NCBI GenBank assembly: GCA_030605085.1
Contig: JAUWBH010000071.1
Span: forward strand, 1 to 26,579
DNA from: Promethearchaeota archaeon
GTDB taxonomy: Archaea; Asgardarchaeota; Lokiarchaeia; Sigynarchaeales; SOKP01
Direction: 5' to 3'
DNA length: 26,579 bases
Below, one piece after another: positions 8,316 through 15,553 of the stretch (position 1 is the stretch's first letter; every line of letters begins with the position of its first letter). The translations under genes were made by a program, and so were the position numbers. The notes under the pieces were generated by a model, which saw nothing but the letters and a program-made list of their open reading frames with translations, ran no database searches and was not told the origin of the DNA.

Positions 8316-8462
8316 CACTTATTAGGATTTATTCCAAACGACGAGGAAATCAGTAAAATTAATTTAACTGGTGGAAATTTGTTGAATTTGCCAAATGATA
8401 ATCCCTCATATAAACAGACAAAAGAAATATTTAGCAAAATTCATAAACTAAGATTGAATTAA
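8316..8462 (+). pseudogene. C-terminal relic of a P-loop (MinD/CooC-like) ATPase
   Basis: The plus strand reads LLGFIPNDEEI, then LLNLPNDNPSYKQTKEIF and a stop at 8460-8462. GFIPNDEEI matches the strand and loop before the last helix of MinD/CooC-like ATPases (typically LGxIPxDxxV), and the N-P-S-Y segment matches the usual tail. No upstream part is joined to it: the sequence changes at 8314/8315 to the glf relic on the other strand. Candidate N-terminal and middle pieces of the same kind of gene are at 3676-3842 on the same strand. Confidence 0.45.
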
Positions 8463-8480
8463 TAAACTAAGATTGAATTA
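8443..8480 (+). repeat. 19-bp tandem direct repeat, two copies
   Basis: ATAAACTAAGATTGAATTA occurs twice head to tail (8443-8461 and 8462-8480) with no mismatch. The first copy encodes the last residues and part of the stop of the ATPase relic. It looks like a recent slippage duplication, just upstream of the methyltransferase gene. Confidence 0.9.
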
Positions 8481-8500
8481 TTAGTTAAAGAACTTTTGAA

Positions 8501-9427
8501 TTGATTTTATTAAAATTAAAAAATGAGTTTATCTTCATAAAATTACGAACCATCCATAGACAATTTATTAATACTTCTAAATTTGTAATTAAGAAATTGA
8601 AAAATTATTTTCTTTGGAATTATTATTATGCTTCTGTTCGTGAACCAAAAATTAAATATTTGGAGTGGAATCCTCAATTTACTGAGATTATAAAAGAACT
8701 CAAAAAAAATGATTTTAATGTTATTGATTATAAAATAAATCTTAACGATTATAAACAGTTTTTAAAGAATGCTAAGTATCATTTATTTCCTAAATATTAT
8801 CTTACGAATTTAAAAAGAGGTGCATTATACAATAAATCTGTTGAGCATTATTTAGCTTCAAAATTTTTGAATTTATGTGAAAATGATATATACATTGATG
8901 TAGCGACTTGTGATTCACCCGCTCCAGAGATATATAATGATTTATACAAATGCAAAGTTTATCGACAAGATTTAATCTTCCCAGAGGGTATTCGAGGAAA
9001 TATAATTGGTGGGGATGCCTGTGATATGCCTTTAAAAGATGGTTTTGCCACAAAAATGGCCCTTCATTGTTCATTTGAACATTTTGAACGAGATTCTGAT
9101 ATGAAATTTATAAAAGAAGCTAATAGAGTTCTTAAGAAAGGAGGAAAACTATGCATCGTGCCATTACTTCTCTATCAGAGATATTGTATAAAATCAAACT
9201 GTTCTTTTTTAACCGAAAAGACTGATATTTTTGATAATGATGCTATTGTATATTGTGCAAAATATTTTCTAGTCCGATTTTCGCGTTATTATGATATCTC
9301 TCATTTAATTACAAGAATTAAACATAATTTAAAGAATCTTAATTTAACCATATTTGTGATTCAAAATGAAAAAGAAATTCATCTATCTTGTAATGTTAAA
9401 TTTGTAGCACTTTTTGAAAAACAATAA
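8501..9427 (+). CDS. Class I SAM-dependent methyltransferase
   Basis: A 308-aa protein with a Rossmann-like methyltransferase core in its second half. Motif I is modified (YIDVATCDSPAPEIY, residues 131-145) and lacks the usual GxGxG. GDACDMPLKDG (171-181) resembles the acidic-loop region of Methyltransf_11 proteins, and VLKKGGKLCIV (210-220) is the post-core strand. It would methylate a small molecule or sugar; neighbouring glycosyltransferases point to glycan methylation (inference). The first ~50 residues are basic and uncharacterised. The only usable start is TTG at 8501, since a TAA lies five codons upstream and there is no in-frame ATG before the core, so the gene may use TTG or may have lost its true 5' end. 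It is the only plus-strand coding gene in the island. Confidence 0.65.
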   Translation: MILLKLKNEFIFIKLRTIHRQFINTSKFVIKKLKNYFLWNYYYASVREPKIKYLEWNPQFTEIIKELKKNDFNVIDYKINLNDYKQFLKNAKYHLFPKYYLTNLKRGALYNKSVEHYLASKFLNLCENDIYIDVATCDSPAPEIYNDLYKCKVYRQDLIFPEGIRGNIIGGDACDMPLKDGFATKMALHCSFEHFERDSDMKFIKEANRVLKKGGKLCIVPLLLYQRYCIKSNCSFLTEKTDIFDNDAIVYCAKYFLVRFSRYYDISHLITRIKHNLKNLNLTIFVIQNEKEIHLSCNVKFVALFEKQ

Positions 9428-9435
9428 AAAGCATA

Positions 9436-9645
9436 ATTCTTCTTTATATTGGTATTATTTTTGGTAAGAACATTCAGCTAAATGCATTATTAGCGTTTAC
9501 TGGAGTTAAGGAATATATAGGAGCAGTTCGATAATCTTCTGGGACAACAAGGTTAACCTACTTTTGTATAAATGTAAAAGTCCAAAGAATTGGTGAAGAG
9601 CAAAAATTTGGAAAATCATTTAATTATAGGATCAATCATTTTTAG
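9436..9645 (+). pseudogene. Unidentified coding relic with one in-frame stop
   Basis: One plus-strand frame reads IQLNALLAFTGVKEYIGAVR, a TAA at 9532-9534, then SSGTTRLTYF and INVKVQRIGEEQKFGKSF before TAG at 9643-9645. Amino-acid composition looks protein-like on both sides of the stop. I do not recognise the family. The stretch has no start codon of its own in frame. Confidence 0.25.
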
Positions 9646-10172
9646 TAAGTGATATAATAATTCTTTTTACTATTTTTTCGTATGCATCATTTATTCATTC
9701 ATCTCTAAAATGTGTTTTGTTTAAATTTCGTCTAATTTATCTATCCAATTTATTAATATCGTGTTAGAATAGGATTTTATCTTTTTTTTTGAGAAGTTGA
9801 AAAACCCCAGTCGTAGATAAAGAATTTACTAAATGGGTAAAATCTTAGTAATTGTTTAATTGAAAAATGAATAAAAGGAAAATATTTTTTATCGCCTATC
9901 GTTATATAATTGATTTCTTTCATTTGAGAGGAGTTATGATGATGAAATTTTAATAAGTTTTTAAATAAATAATACTATGCAAACATATTTCCATAATTTT
10001 TCTATAATCTGTTTTTTTATTCAATTATGTAAAAGTCAAAACCTTATAATATTTCTTATAAAATAATGTAGATTATCTAAATTGGCTAAATTTTATCAAA
10101 GGGAAAAAACAAAAACTACTCTTTCTTACATAAAAAGATTAATCCAAAATTTCTATATTTTTTAATATTCCT
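9646..10172. other. AT-rich gap with possible N-terminal gene scraps
   Basis: No complete gene is seen. Two plus-strand scraps look like protein N-termini: MGKILVIV then TAA (9833-9859), and MNKRKIFFIAYRY then 15 further codons and TAA (9867-9953). The second resembles the first strand of a GT4-type glycosyltransferase, but it is too short to assign. The remainder is low-complexity A/T sequence. Confidence 0.3.
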
Positions 10173-11513
10173 TTAGATTTCCTTTTTAATCAATTCAATT
10201 AAAATATTCTCAATTTTGTTTAAATTGACTCGAAAATCGTCATTCTCAAAATTACCATAACCAATTATATATTTATAATTAAAACCTAATATTTTACAGA
10301 GCATAAAAAAAAATTGCGTTATGTATTCAGGAGGATACAATTCTAAGAGCGTTATGTTTTCTGAAAAAATTATGTTTGATAAGCCAGCACCAGAGGGTCC
10401 AACAACAATTTTTGCCGAATTAAACATCGTAACTTGTTCCTTGAAAGATAAATCTTCGGCATGGATTTTCACGAAATTATACTTTTTTAAAATTCTGAAC
10501 AATTTCTCCTCGTTTAATAACCTTCTTCTTTTAGCTCTACTTCTACTCACATAAATTCTTTTACTTCGAGTCGTCTTTTTAATCCCAAAATGTTCAAAGA
10601 TTTTATATTTCACAAAATCTAAATACACTTTAGGAATATAGCCTTTACAATTGAAATCGTTAGAACAAAACGATGCGAAATAGAACTTCTCTAATTCCCA
10701 TATTTCATCACGCTCAATCGGAATTATCTTAAATCTGTTATCTAAAAAGATTTTAATTATATCTAAATAAAATTTTTTGTAATTTTTGGGAACAATAAGG
10801 TTAATCTCCAGCTCTTCAATTTTTGATATCGCATAAAATCTAGGAAGGTTTTCAATAAGAAAATGATAATAATTTGGAAAATGATCCCATTGCATAATTG
10901 AAGTATAGACTCCCTTCATTTTAGTGCGTCTTGGTATGAGAAAAGGAAACATTATATCGGTTAAAAATCGAGTTAAATTGAAAGCAGATTCAATTAACAT
11001 AAATTTATTTTGAATCAGAAATCCGCTATTACTAATAAACTCCACATCTTTCAAAAAACATGAAAAAACTTCTCTCTGAAATTTAGGCATTAAATTATAT
11101 CTTGAACGGAAATAGTTAATATCTATAGGAAAACTTCTTAAGAAAGGGCGTGATTTTACTATGCTTAAAAAACTTTTTTCTTCTTTAGTAAATTCTACTT
11201 TAAATTTAGGCGTTAATGTTTTGTAATTTATTCCCTCCAAATTGTTAAAATAGAATTTTTTTATATTTAGGATAAATTTACATTTAGAAAGAAATTTTAC
11301 CTGTGAATATGGCATGTAATTATAAAATAATTTGGAATAAAAAATGCTATACAATAAATTAAATGGTTTCTTTATTTTTTTTAATACATTTCTTTTATAT
11401 CTTGTTGATTTATCGTATAAATTCTGTTCATTATTCTGTTCCTTAATACTATATATCATTTTAATTAATTTTCGTTGAGGATATGAAAGAATTTCGTTTA
11501 TTATTTTATTCAT
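10173..11513 (-). CDS. GT61 (DUF563) family glycosyltransferase
   Basis: A 446-aa protein whose second half matches the GT61/DUF563 family of capsular-polysaccharide-type transferases. Visible landmarks are HFPNYYHFLIENLPRF at about residues 211-226, the RIYVSRSRAKRRRLLNEE segment (the family's basic SRxxxxxRxxxNE motif) near 324-341, and VVGPSGAGLSNIIF followed by LELYPP near 376-397. The first ~190 residues are lysine- and aromatic-rich and not recognisable. No clear membrane anchor is seen. It probably transfers a sugar in surface polysaccharide or glycoprotein synthesis; donor and acceptor are unknown. It lies alone, with relic DNA on both sides, on the same strand as the collapsed glf-GT2-radical SAM block, and could be read from the same transcript as glf. 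Confidence 0.8.
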   Translation of the reverse strand: MNKIINEILSYPQRKLIKMIYSIKEQNNEQNLYDKSTRYKRNVLKKIKKPFNLLYSIFYSKLFYNYMPYSQVKFLSKCKFILNIKKFYFNNLEGINYKTLTPKFKVEFTKEEKSFLSIVKSRPFLRSFPIDINYFRSRYNLMPKFQREVFSCFLKDVEFISNSGFLIQNKFMLIESAFNLTRFLTDIMFPFLIPRRTKMKGVYTSIMQWDHFPNYYHFLIENLPRFYAISKIEELEINLIVPKNYKKFYLDIIKIFLDNRFKIIPIERDEIWELEKFYFASFCSNDFNCKGYIPKVYLDFVKYKIFEHFGIKKTTRSKRIYVSRSRAKRRRLLNEEKLFRILKKYNFVKIHAEDLSFKEQVTMFNSAKIVVGPSGAGLSNIIFSENITLLELYPPEYITQFFFMLCKILGFNYKYIIGYGNFENDDFRVNLNKIENILIELIKKEI

Positions 11514-11589
11514 ATTTTAATTTAATATTTTTTTAAAAATTTTTAGATTCTTAAGATATTATCAAATTTTTTTTACGATTAATACATTT

Positions 11590-11768
11590 TTAATTTATCA
11601 ATTCATAATTATCGACAAATTTATCGGAGAGGGGATATTTTTCTCTGAATTCCTTTAATCCTATGAAATACGCATCGCAAGCGCAGAGATTTTCATGACA
11701 AGGGTAAGGTTCGTTTTTAAGCTTAATTTTCTCAGAAACTAAATCTTCTACTTTTGCTTCTTTTCGAA
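11590..11768 (-). pseudogene. 3'-end relic of the first radical SAM gene (second copy)
   Basis: The minus strand reads KVEDLVSEKIKLKNEPYPC, then HENLCACDAYFIG and KFVDNYELIN and a stop at 11590-11592. It is close at nucleotide and protein level to the C-terminus of the radical SAM protein at 4409-5521 (PCHENFCACNAHFIG). The upstream ~300 codons are absent. At about 11768 it joins directly to the relic of the second radical SAM gene. Confidence 0.85.
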
Positions 11769-12093
11769 TGATACAGTAAGATGTTTAAACTAGTATTTAA
11801 CTAAGGATTTTAGTACTTCAATTTTAGCATTATTCAGATTTACACCTGTATAAGCAGTAAGGTTAATTTTTTTAATATATGAATATTTTACGATCTGTTT
11901 TAATTCAGGATTAAGAAATATTTCACCCCATTTAGATAGTTCAATATTTTTAATATTTGGATGATTATCTACAAAATTTTTGAAATCTTTGAATTTTAAA
12001 TATCCCCATCCAACGGTACCTTCTCTATTTTGTCCCATTCCCGTAGGACAGATAGGACATTTAAGTTGGTATATGCTTGATGTTTCTAACGAT
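11769..12093 (-). pseudogene. Internal fragment of the second radical SAM gene (second copy)
   Basis: A fragment homologous to residues ~62-172 of the intact protein at 5981-7102, sharing QLKCPICPTG, VGWGYLKFK, GEIFLNPELKQI and KKINLTA. The first cluster cysteine (C70 in the intact copy) is tyrosine here (IYQLKC), so the [4Fe-4S] site is broken. An in-frame TAG follows LVKY where the intact copy continues KFKYFTISL; the homology still runs on for about eight codons beyond the stop before the junction at 11768. The ATG at 12098 lies at the fusion with the GT2 fragment and is not the family's start. Confidence 0.88.
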
Positions 12094-12411
12094 ATCATTA
12101 TCCATTAGCCAAATATACTTATATCTTTTATTAGCCTTTTCGATGCCTTTATTCCTAGCCACGCATGGTCCTAAATTTTGTTTGTTTTCAATAAGTTTTA
12201 GATTGTACCATCTTTCATTTTTCATCGTAGAAAATAATTCCTTAATAGCCTTCTGAGAACCATCAGTAGACCCATTGTCAGATATTATTATTTCTAACCT
12301 ATTTTTAGGATATTCTAATTTTCGTAAAGAATTTAAACATTCAAGAGTATCATCCTTGCCGTTCCTATTAGGAAATACCACCGAAACAAAGGGAAAATGT
12401 TCATTGTTCAC
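12094..12411 (-). pseudogene. N-terminal fragment of the GT2 glycosyltransferase gene (second copy)
   Basis: It starts with the same MNNEHFPFVSVVFPNRNG as the intact gene at 7257-8174. The first ~53 codons differ at one residue, and divergence rises afterwards. At the DND metal motif (MDNDIV) the homology breaks and the frame runs 8 codons out of frame into the radical SAM fragment, stopping at 12061. About 190 C-terminal residues are missing, including the acceptor side, so it should not be active. It lies directly after glf (13-bp gap), preserving what was probably the original order. Confidence 0.9.
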
Positions 12412-12423
12412 TTTTAAAAAACT

Positions 12424-13545
12424 TTAATAATTATTTAAAAGTTCTTTTAATTGTAAATATCGGTTTTTTGGTCTTAATGTCTCCCAATTTTCAATCAATT
12501 GAACCATATTCATAGATAAAGAAATAGTTTGATCCATATTAAGATATTTATATAGTCCCAACCGTCCAACGGGAATAATTTTTTCAGACTTACATGATTC
12601 TTTTAGATATTTATCAATTAATGCCAAATTTTCTTTAGTGTTTATAGGATACATTGGTAAATTAACGCCATCGACCGAGATAGGTTCTTGATATTGTATC
12701 CATGATTTATTTGTTTTCTGTTGGTGTAAGATTTTAAAGTTAGCTTTACGCACATATTTTGGGTGTTGGGGAAGATTTATTGTGCCATATTCATCATTTT
12801 CCCATAAATCGTCCTCACTATAGTCAAACCGTAAACTCCTATATGGTAATGCACCATATTTATATCCATTTAATTCGTCTATTTTGCCTGAGAATAGAAT
12901 CAGATCGTAATTAGAAACATCAAAATTATTGCTATTAAATTCAATAGGGATTCCAGAAACCATCTTTTCTAACAATCTATTATATCCTCCAATTGGAATC
13001 CCTTGCCATACATCTTCGAAAAGTTTAGAGTTAGTTTTCCTTAACTCTATACGATCAAAAGCCCATTCTGCAGTGAGATCCCTTGGGTTCTTACCCCACA
13101 TTTTTTTGGTATAGTTATAGACAAATAATTTATATAAAGTTGGTCCAAAAATAGAAACCATATAAGTTTCAAAATTAGTAAGGTCAGGCTCTTTTGGCTT
13201 ATCCTCTAACTCTTTTAAAATTTGTTCGCCTTCAGGCATATCTTTAATAGTTTGAATACTTAATGGATAATGTCTCAAAATGCCATTAATAAGAACGCCT
13301 TTATGATGAACATAAGTATTAAATTGAGCAAAGCGCTGGACAAAATTCTTAACTCGTTTATCATTTGTGTGGAAAGTACGGGCACCATAAGGTTCATATA
13401 AAATCCCATTAGAATTTTTTGTAGTATAACTTAGTCCGCCTATATGATTCAATTTTTCTTTTATTAAGATATTGTGACCTTTATCTGCCATAAGTCGTGC
13501 CAGTGAACAACCAGTAAAACCCGCACCTACCACTAAAATTTTCAT
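12424..13545 (-). CDS. glf: UDP-galactopyranose mutase
   Basis: An FAD enzyme interconverting UDP-galactopyranose and UDP-galactofuranose, the precursor of galactofuranose in surface glycans; cytoplasmic. The 373-aa length is typical. The N-terminus has the dinucleotide fold GAGFTG (residues 7-12) and an acidic end of strand 2 (KEKLNHIGG), then YGARTFHTND, which matches the family's YGPHIFHT-type segment with the histidine conserved. YTKKMWGKNPRDL (about 145-157) and a C-terminal GRLGLYKYLNMDQ are also characteristic. ATG at 13545 places GxGxxG at the usual distance. A TATA-like box lies about 40 nt upstream. Its last ~43 codons occur again as a relic at 8187-8314, showing that the gene was part of a duplicated block. 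Galactofuranose presence in this organism is an inference from the enzyme. Confidence 0.93.
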   Translation of the reverse strand: MKILVVGAGFTGCSLARLMADKGHNILIKEKLNHIGGLSYTTKNSNGILYEPYGARTFHTNDKRVKNFVQRFAQFNTYVHHKGVLINGILRHYPLSIQTIKDMPEGEQILKELEDKPKEPDLTNFETYMVSIFGPTLYKLFVYNYTKKMWGKNPRDLTAEWAFDRIELRKTNSKLFEDVWQGIPIGGYNRLLEKMVSGIPIEFNSNNFDVSNYDLILFSGKIDELNGYKYGALPYRSLRFDYSEDDLWENDEYGTINLPQHPKYVRKANFKILHQQKTNKSWIQYQEPISVDGVNLPMYPINTKENLALIDKYLKESCKSEKIIPVGRLGLYKYLNMDQTISLSMNMVQLIENWETLRPKNRYLQLKELLNNY

Positions 13546-13582
13546 TTCGTTGCTATTTTTTTCACTTCTTATTTTATTCTAT

Positions 13583-13590
13583 TAATATAA
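13583..13590 (-). promoter_or_regulatory. TATA-like box upstream of glf
   Basis: On the minus strand the sequence reads TTTATATT, 38-45 nt before the glf ATG, implying a transcription start about 10-15 nt upstream of the gene. For the divergent transporter gene an ATATTTAAAA stretch at 13596-13605 is the best candidate on the plus strand. Positions and composition only. Confidence 0.35.
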
Positions 13591-13669
13591 ATCAAATATT
13601 TAAAAAAATTTTTATTCTTTTCATTTCATAAGTTCTTAATAAATTGAATTAAATCAAAAATTGAAAAAA

Positions 13670-15070
13670 ATGAGTGAAGCTCCAAAAAGTCTTAAAAAGA
13701 AATTTCTCTTCGGTCTATCGGCATTTCCCGATCAACTAACATACCAAGCTTTTACTGTTCTCGTATTTACTTTTTATTTTGCGGTTGTAGGAATTGACAT
13801 AATGTTAATGTGGTTAGCATTTGTGTTATGGGGTATCTGGAACGCAATAAACGACCCTCTTTTGGGAGCACTAAGCGAAAGAACCAAGCAAAAGGGAAAA
13901 CTAGGTAAGCGAAAATTTTATTTAGTGATTTCGATAATTCCTCTCTGTTTGTGTATGATTCTTTTATTTACTGTGCCGTCTCAAATAGAATTTTTCTATT
14001 TCTTGTTTATTATTTTCTTGTTTGAGTTCGTTTACACGCTGTTTGATGTGAATGTGAATGCTATTTTTCCCGAAATGTTTCCCACGGAAAAGGAAAGATC
14101 CTCTGTTAATCTATTCATAAAAGCTTTAACTCTTTTAGCCGTAATTATTGCCTCAGTTGTTCCAACACTAATTATCTCTCCTTTAGTTCCATTAACTAAT
14201 TCACCAGCGGAAGTTGCTCGAATTAAGTCGATGTATATAATGGCTGGAATCGTACTAGCAATAATTACAATAGTCGCTGCTGTGCCTTTTCTATTATTGG
14301 GTATCGAAGAAAAAGAAGAAAAAGACGAGATTTTTGAGAAAAGACCTGGCTTTTTCCAATCACTGAAGATTACCTTGAAGAATAAAACCTTTGTAAAGTT
14401 CACCGTGGCTAATACTATGATCTGGTATTGTTTCACTCTTTTATTGATGGTATTTCCTCTGTATGCTATTTTTGTACTAGGTATTCAAGAAGAATCTTTT
14501 CTAATAGGGATAATATTGATGATTGCTCTTCTATCCGCTGCTTTCTTTATACCTTTACATCAAAAAATTGGTTCAAAAATAGGGATGCGTAATGGTATAA
14601 TGCTAGGATTAGGTATTTGGATAATCACTTTGTTCCCCTTGGTTCTTTTAACCAATGATTCAATTAGCCAAATTATAGCGATGGTTGTGTTTGGTGCTAT
14701 GGGATTCGGATTAGCGGCTGCGTTGTTTTATATAGACATTTTGCATGGGGATGTTATAGATCAAGACTCACTTAAGTTTGGTGTGAAAAGATCTGCTAGT
14801 TATTATGGAATAAACGCATTTATCCATCGAATTTCAACTATATTATCAATCACCACTATTGCTTTAGTATTTTCTGGAACCGGCTGGAGTTCTTATACAC
14901 CTGTAACAAGTGATCCAGCGTTGACCATACTTGGCTTGAAAATGCTGATGTTCCTATTCCCTGCAATTGCATTAATTATCGCTATTATTTTCTTTAAATG
15001 GTACGAATTACATGGTGACACACTGAAACAGATGAGAGAAGAACTTTCTCACCATCCTGAAATAAAATGA
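13670..15070 (+). CDS. GPH-family (MelB-like) sugar:cation symporter, MFS
   Basis: A polytopic transporter of 466 aa from ATG 13670; an upstream in-frame TTG at 13661 would add only three residues and is less likely. About 12 hydrophobic segments are present. The GPH signature W-N-A-I-N-D-P (around residues 57-63) and a basic loop with GKLGKRKFYLV follow helix II as in MelB. A charged cytoplasmic loop (EEKEEKDEIFEKRPG, near residue 215) separates the two halves. FKWYELHGD near the C-terminus is also a family trait and matches HKWYDLEGE of the transporter at 273-1610, so the two are paralogues. The substrate is unknown. The gene is transcribed divergently from glf and followed by a 12-T tract and a methyltransferase relic. 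No sign of damage. Confidence 0.9.
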   Translation: MSEAPKSLKKKFLFGLSAFPDQLTYQAFTVLVFTFYFAVVGIDIMLMWLAFVLWGIWNAINDPLLGALSERTKQKGKLGKRKFYLVISIIPLCLCMILLFTVPSQIEFFYFLFIIFLFEFVYTLFDVNVNAIFPEMFPTEKERSSVNLFIKALTLLAVIIASVVPTLIISPLVPLTNSPAEVARIKSMYIMAGIVLAIITIVAAVPFLLLGIEEKEEKDEIFEKRPGFFQSLKITLKNKTFVKFTVANTMIWYCFTLLLMVFPLYAIFVLGIQEESFLIGIILMIALLSAAFFIPLHQKIGSKIGMRNGIMLGLGIWIITLFPLVLLTNDSISQIIAMVVFGAMGFGLAAALFYIDILHGDVIDQDSLKFGVKRSASYYGINAFIHRISTILSITTIALVFSGTGWSSYTPVTSDPALTILGLKMLMFLFPAIALIIAIIFFKWYELHGDTLKQMREELSHHPEIK

Positions 15071-15104
15071 AATCTTTTTCATAATTCTCAATTATAATTA
15101 AATC

Positions 15105-15116
15105 TTTTTTTTTTTT
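15105..15116 (+). terminator. T-tract terminator after the second GPH transporter
   Basis: Twelve consecutive T lie 35 bp after the stop codon. This is a plausible archaeal terminator. The following relic starts 7 bp later. Confidence 0.5.
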
Positions 15117-15122
15117 AGAAAA

Positions 15123-15325
15123 ATGAATAGCAAAGAAAGAGTTTGGGCTGCATGGACACTTCCCACATACTTGTTGATGGCACAAAAAAAGAATTGGAAG
15201 ATGCTGTGAAATATGCTATAAAAATACTGGGTCATGGAGGAGGATATATTCTTTCAATTTCTAATTCTCATCCTGCCATGTCATATCAAAGAATAAAATG
15301 GATGATTGAAGCGACCAAAAAGTAA
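15123..15325 (+). pseudogene. Internally deleted uroporphyrinogen-decarboxylase-family methyltransferase
   Basis: ATG 15123 reads MNSKERVWAA, the usual opening of UroD/MtaA-family proteins (MNSKERV...). From about 15144, in a frame shifted by two bases, the sequence reads GCMDTSHILVDGT, KKELEDAVKYAIKIL, GGGYILSISNSHPA and WMIEATKK to the stop, which is the C-terminal part of the same family (GG-x-DTSHIL..., GGGYILSPSN). The middle of the gene, roughly 300 codons, is gone, and the joint is out of frame, so no fused protein is made. Such proteins often act as corrinoid methyltransferases. Confidence 0.85.
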
Positions 15326-15553
15326 GGCATTTATCCTTTAAACTTATGAATGTGAAATCTATGTAATTATTTACTTATCAAAAAACATTTTCTTGACCTG
15401 CATAGGAGCTAATTAATTGAGTTTAGCCTTATATTACAGCTAAGAAATTTGCGGTAAACATAAATTTATATTACAATATTTAAACTATAATTATAAGAAC
15501 TACTTTATTAGAATAGAATTTCGGTTTTTTTAAAAAAAAGTTAGTGAAAATTA

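Noticed and set aside
11790..12098. A separate small radical SAM protein of 102 aa
   Set aside because: It lacks the first cluster cysteine, both ends of the family and the family's start; it is a fragment between two deletion joints.
12061..12411. A short functional glycosyltransferase of 116 aa
   Set aside because: It ends at the DND motif with an out-of-frame tail and has no acceptor half.
14032..14436. 134-codon minus-strand ORF opposite the second GPH transporter
   Set aside because: It lies fully inside a strong membrane-protein gene, has no recognisable motif and is a frame shadow.
15326..15553. Possible riboswitch or small RNA before the GTPase-kinase gene
   Set aside because: Short AT-rich gap without a convincing stem structure; only weak TATA-like runs.
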